From: CAZYWA01 sp964650975 [NCBI: uncultured bacterium]
Lineage (GTDB): Bacteria; JADJOY01
Direction: 5' to 3'
DNA: 5,010 bases
Assembly: GCA_964650975.1 (NCBI GenBank)
Contig: CAZYWA010000567.1
Span: 1 to 5,010 of the forward strand
Part shown: positions 4,846 through 5,010 of the stretch, piece by piece
How the letters are laid out: every line of letters starts with the position of its first letter
Position numbering within the stretch: the first letter of the stretch is position 1
Translations under genes and position numbers: made by a program
The notes under the pieces: generated by a model
Database searches by the model: none
Told to the model about the DNA's origin: nothing
What the model saw: the letters and a program-made list of their open reading frames with translations, nothing else

Positions 4846-5010
4846 CTACTCGCGATCGATGGTGATTGAACCGTTGACGAGGCCCCCAAAGGAGAAGCTG
4901 CCCGCGAGCCGCTGGGCGTCGGGAAGGCTGCCAGCGAATTCAGCAACATTGGAGTGTAAGTCCTCGCCGGACCCCGTCTGGCGATCGTGAGCGAATTGGC
5001 TGATCCTCGC
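4846..5010 (-). CDS. C-terminal end of an unidentified gene, cut by the right edge
   Basis: Read leftward from the window edge this frame is open for 54 codons and ends at TAG (4848-4846). The peptide starts ARISQFAHDRQTGSGEDLHS and ends AGSFSFGGLVNGSITIDRE. It is rich in Gly and Ser, and the final FSFGGLVNGSITID stretch alternates like beta strands, which would suit an extracytoplasmic or beta-rich domain. By hand count 40 of 54 codons end in G or C. There is no start inside the window, so the gene would extend beyond 5010. The opposite-strand frame 4805-4990 has no ribosome-binding site and reads less like a protein. No family is recognised. Confidence 0.42.
   Translation of the reverse strand, partial: ARISQFAHDRQTGSGEDLHSNVAEFAGSLPDAQRLAGSFSFGGLVNGSITIDRE

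Overview
This is a G+C-rich bacterial chromosomal window with dense, short-spaced genes and codons that mostly end in G or C. The gene families (an SRPBCC protein, a secreted thioredoxin-fold protein, an Amidohydrolase_2 protein, a hemerythrin and a YbiR-like permease) fit a free-living, probably uncultured soil or aquatic bacterium of the Myxococcota/Desulfobacterota/Binatota type. That placement is inference: there is no rRNA or tRNA here to fix it.

Layout. Positions 1-340 hold no confident gene. They contain a possible C-terminal end of a gene entering from the left edge (stop at 161-163) and a run of strong G+C-rich hairpins and inverted repeats. From 341 to 2260 three genes read rightward as a likely operon: an SRPBCC-fold protein (341-814), an exported thioredoxin-fold protein with a WCSDC active site that overlaps it by 4 bp (811-1350), and an Amidohydrolase_2/ACMSD-like protein (1397-2260). 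An inverted-repeat-rich convergent spacer (2261-2380) separates this operon from a leftward hemerythrin gene (2381-2854). Divergent from the hemerythrin, with only 51 bp between the starts, is a SLC13/ArsB-type permease resembling E. coli YbiR (2906-4159). From 4160 to 4845 there is no confident gene, only short overlapping open frames with weaker codon bias. A leftward reading frame with no start in the window runs in from the right edge and stops at 4846-4848; it is probably the C-terminal end of a gene outside the window.

How the parts fit. The ATGA overlap couples translation of the SRPBCC and thioredoxin-like genes. The amidohydrolase follows after 46 bp with its own ribosome-binding site. 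Nothing ties the five genes into one known pathway. The two most notable signals are the thioredoxin-like protein, which reads like the eukaryotic ER proteins TXNDC12 (ERp18/19) and AGR2, and the amidohydrolase, which lacks the N-terminal HxH motif and has Asn in place of the usual C-terminal metal-binding Asp. I found no CRISPR array, complete insertion sequence, tRNA or evident new defence or secretion system.
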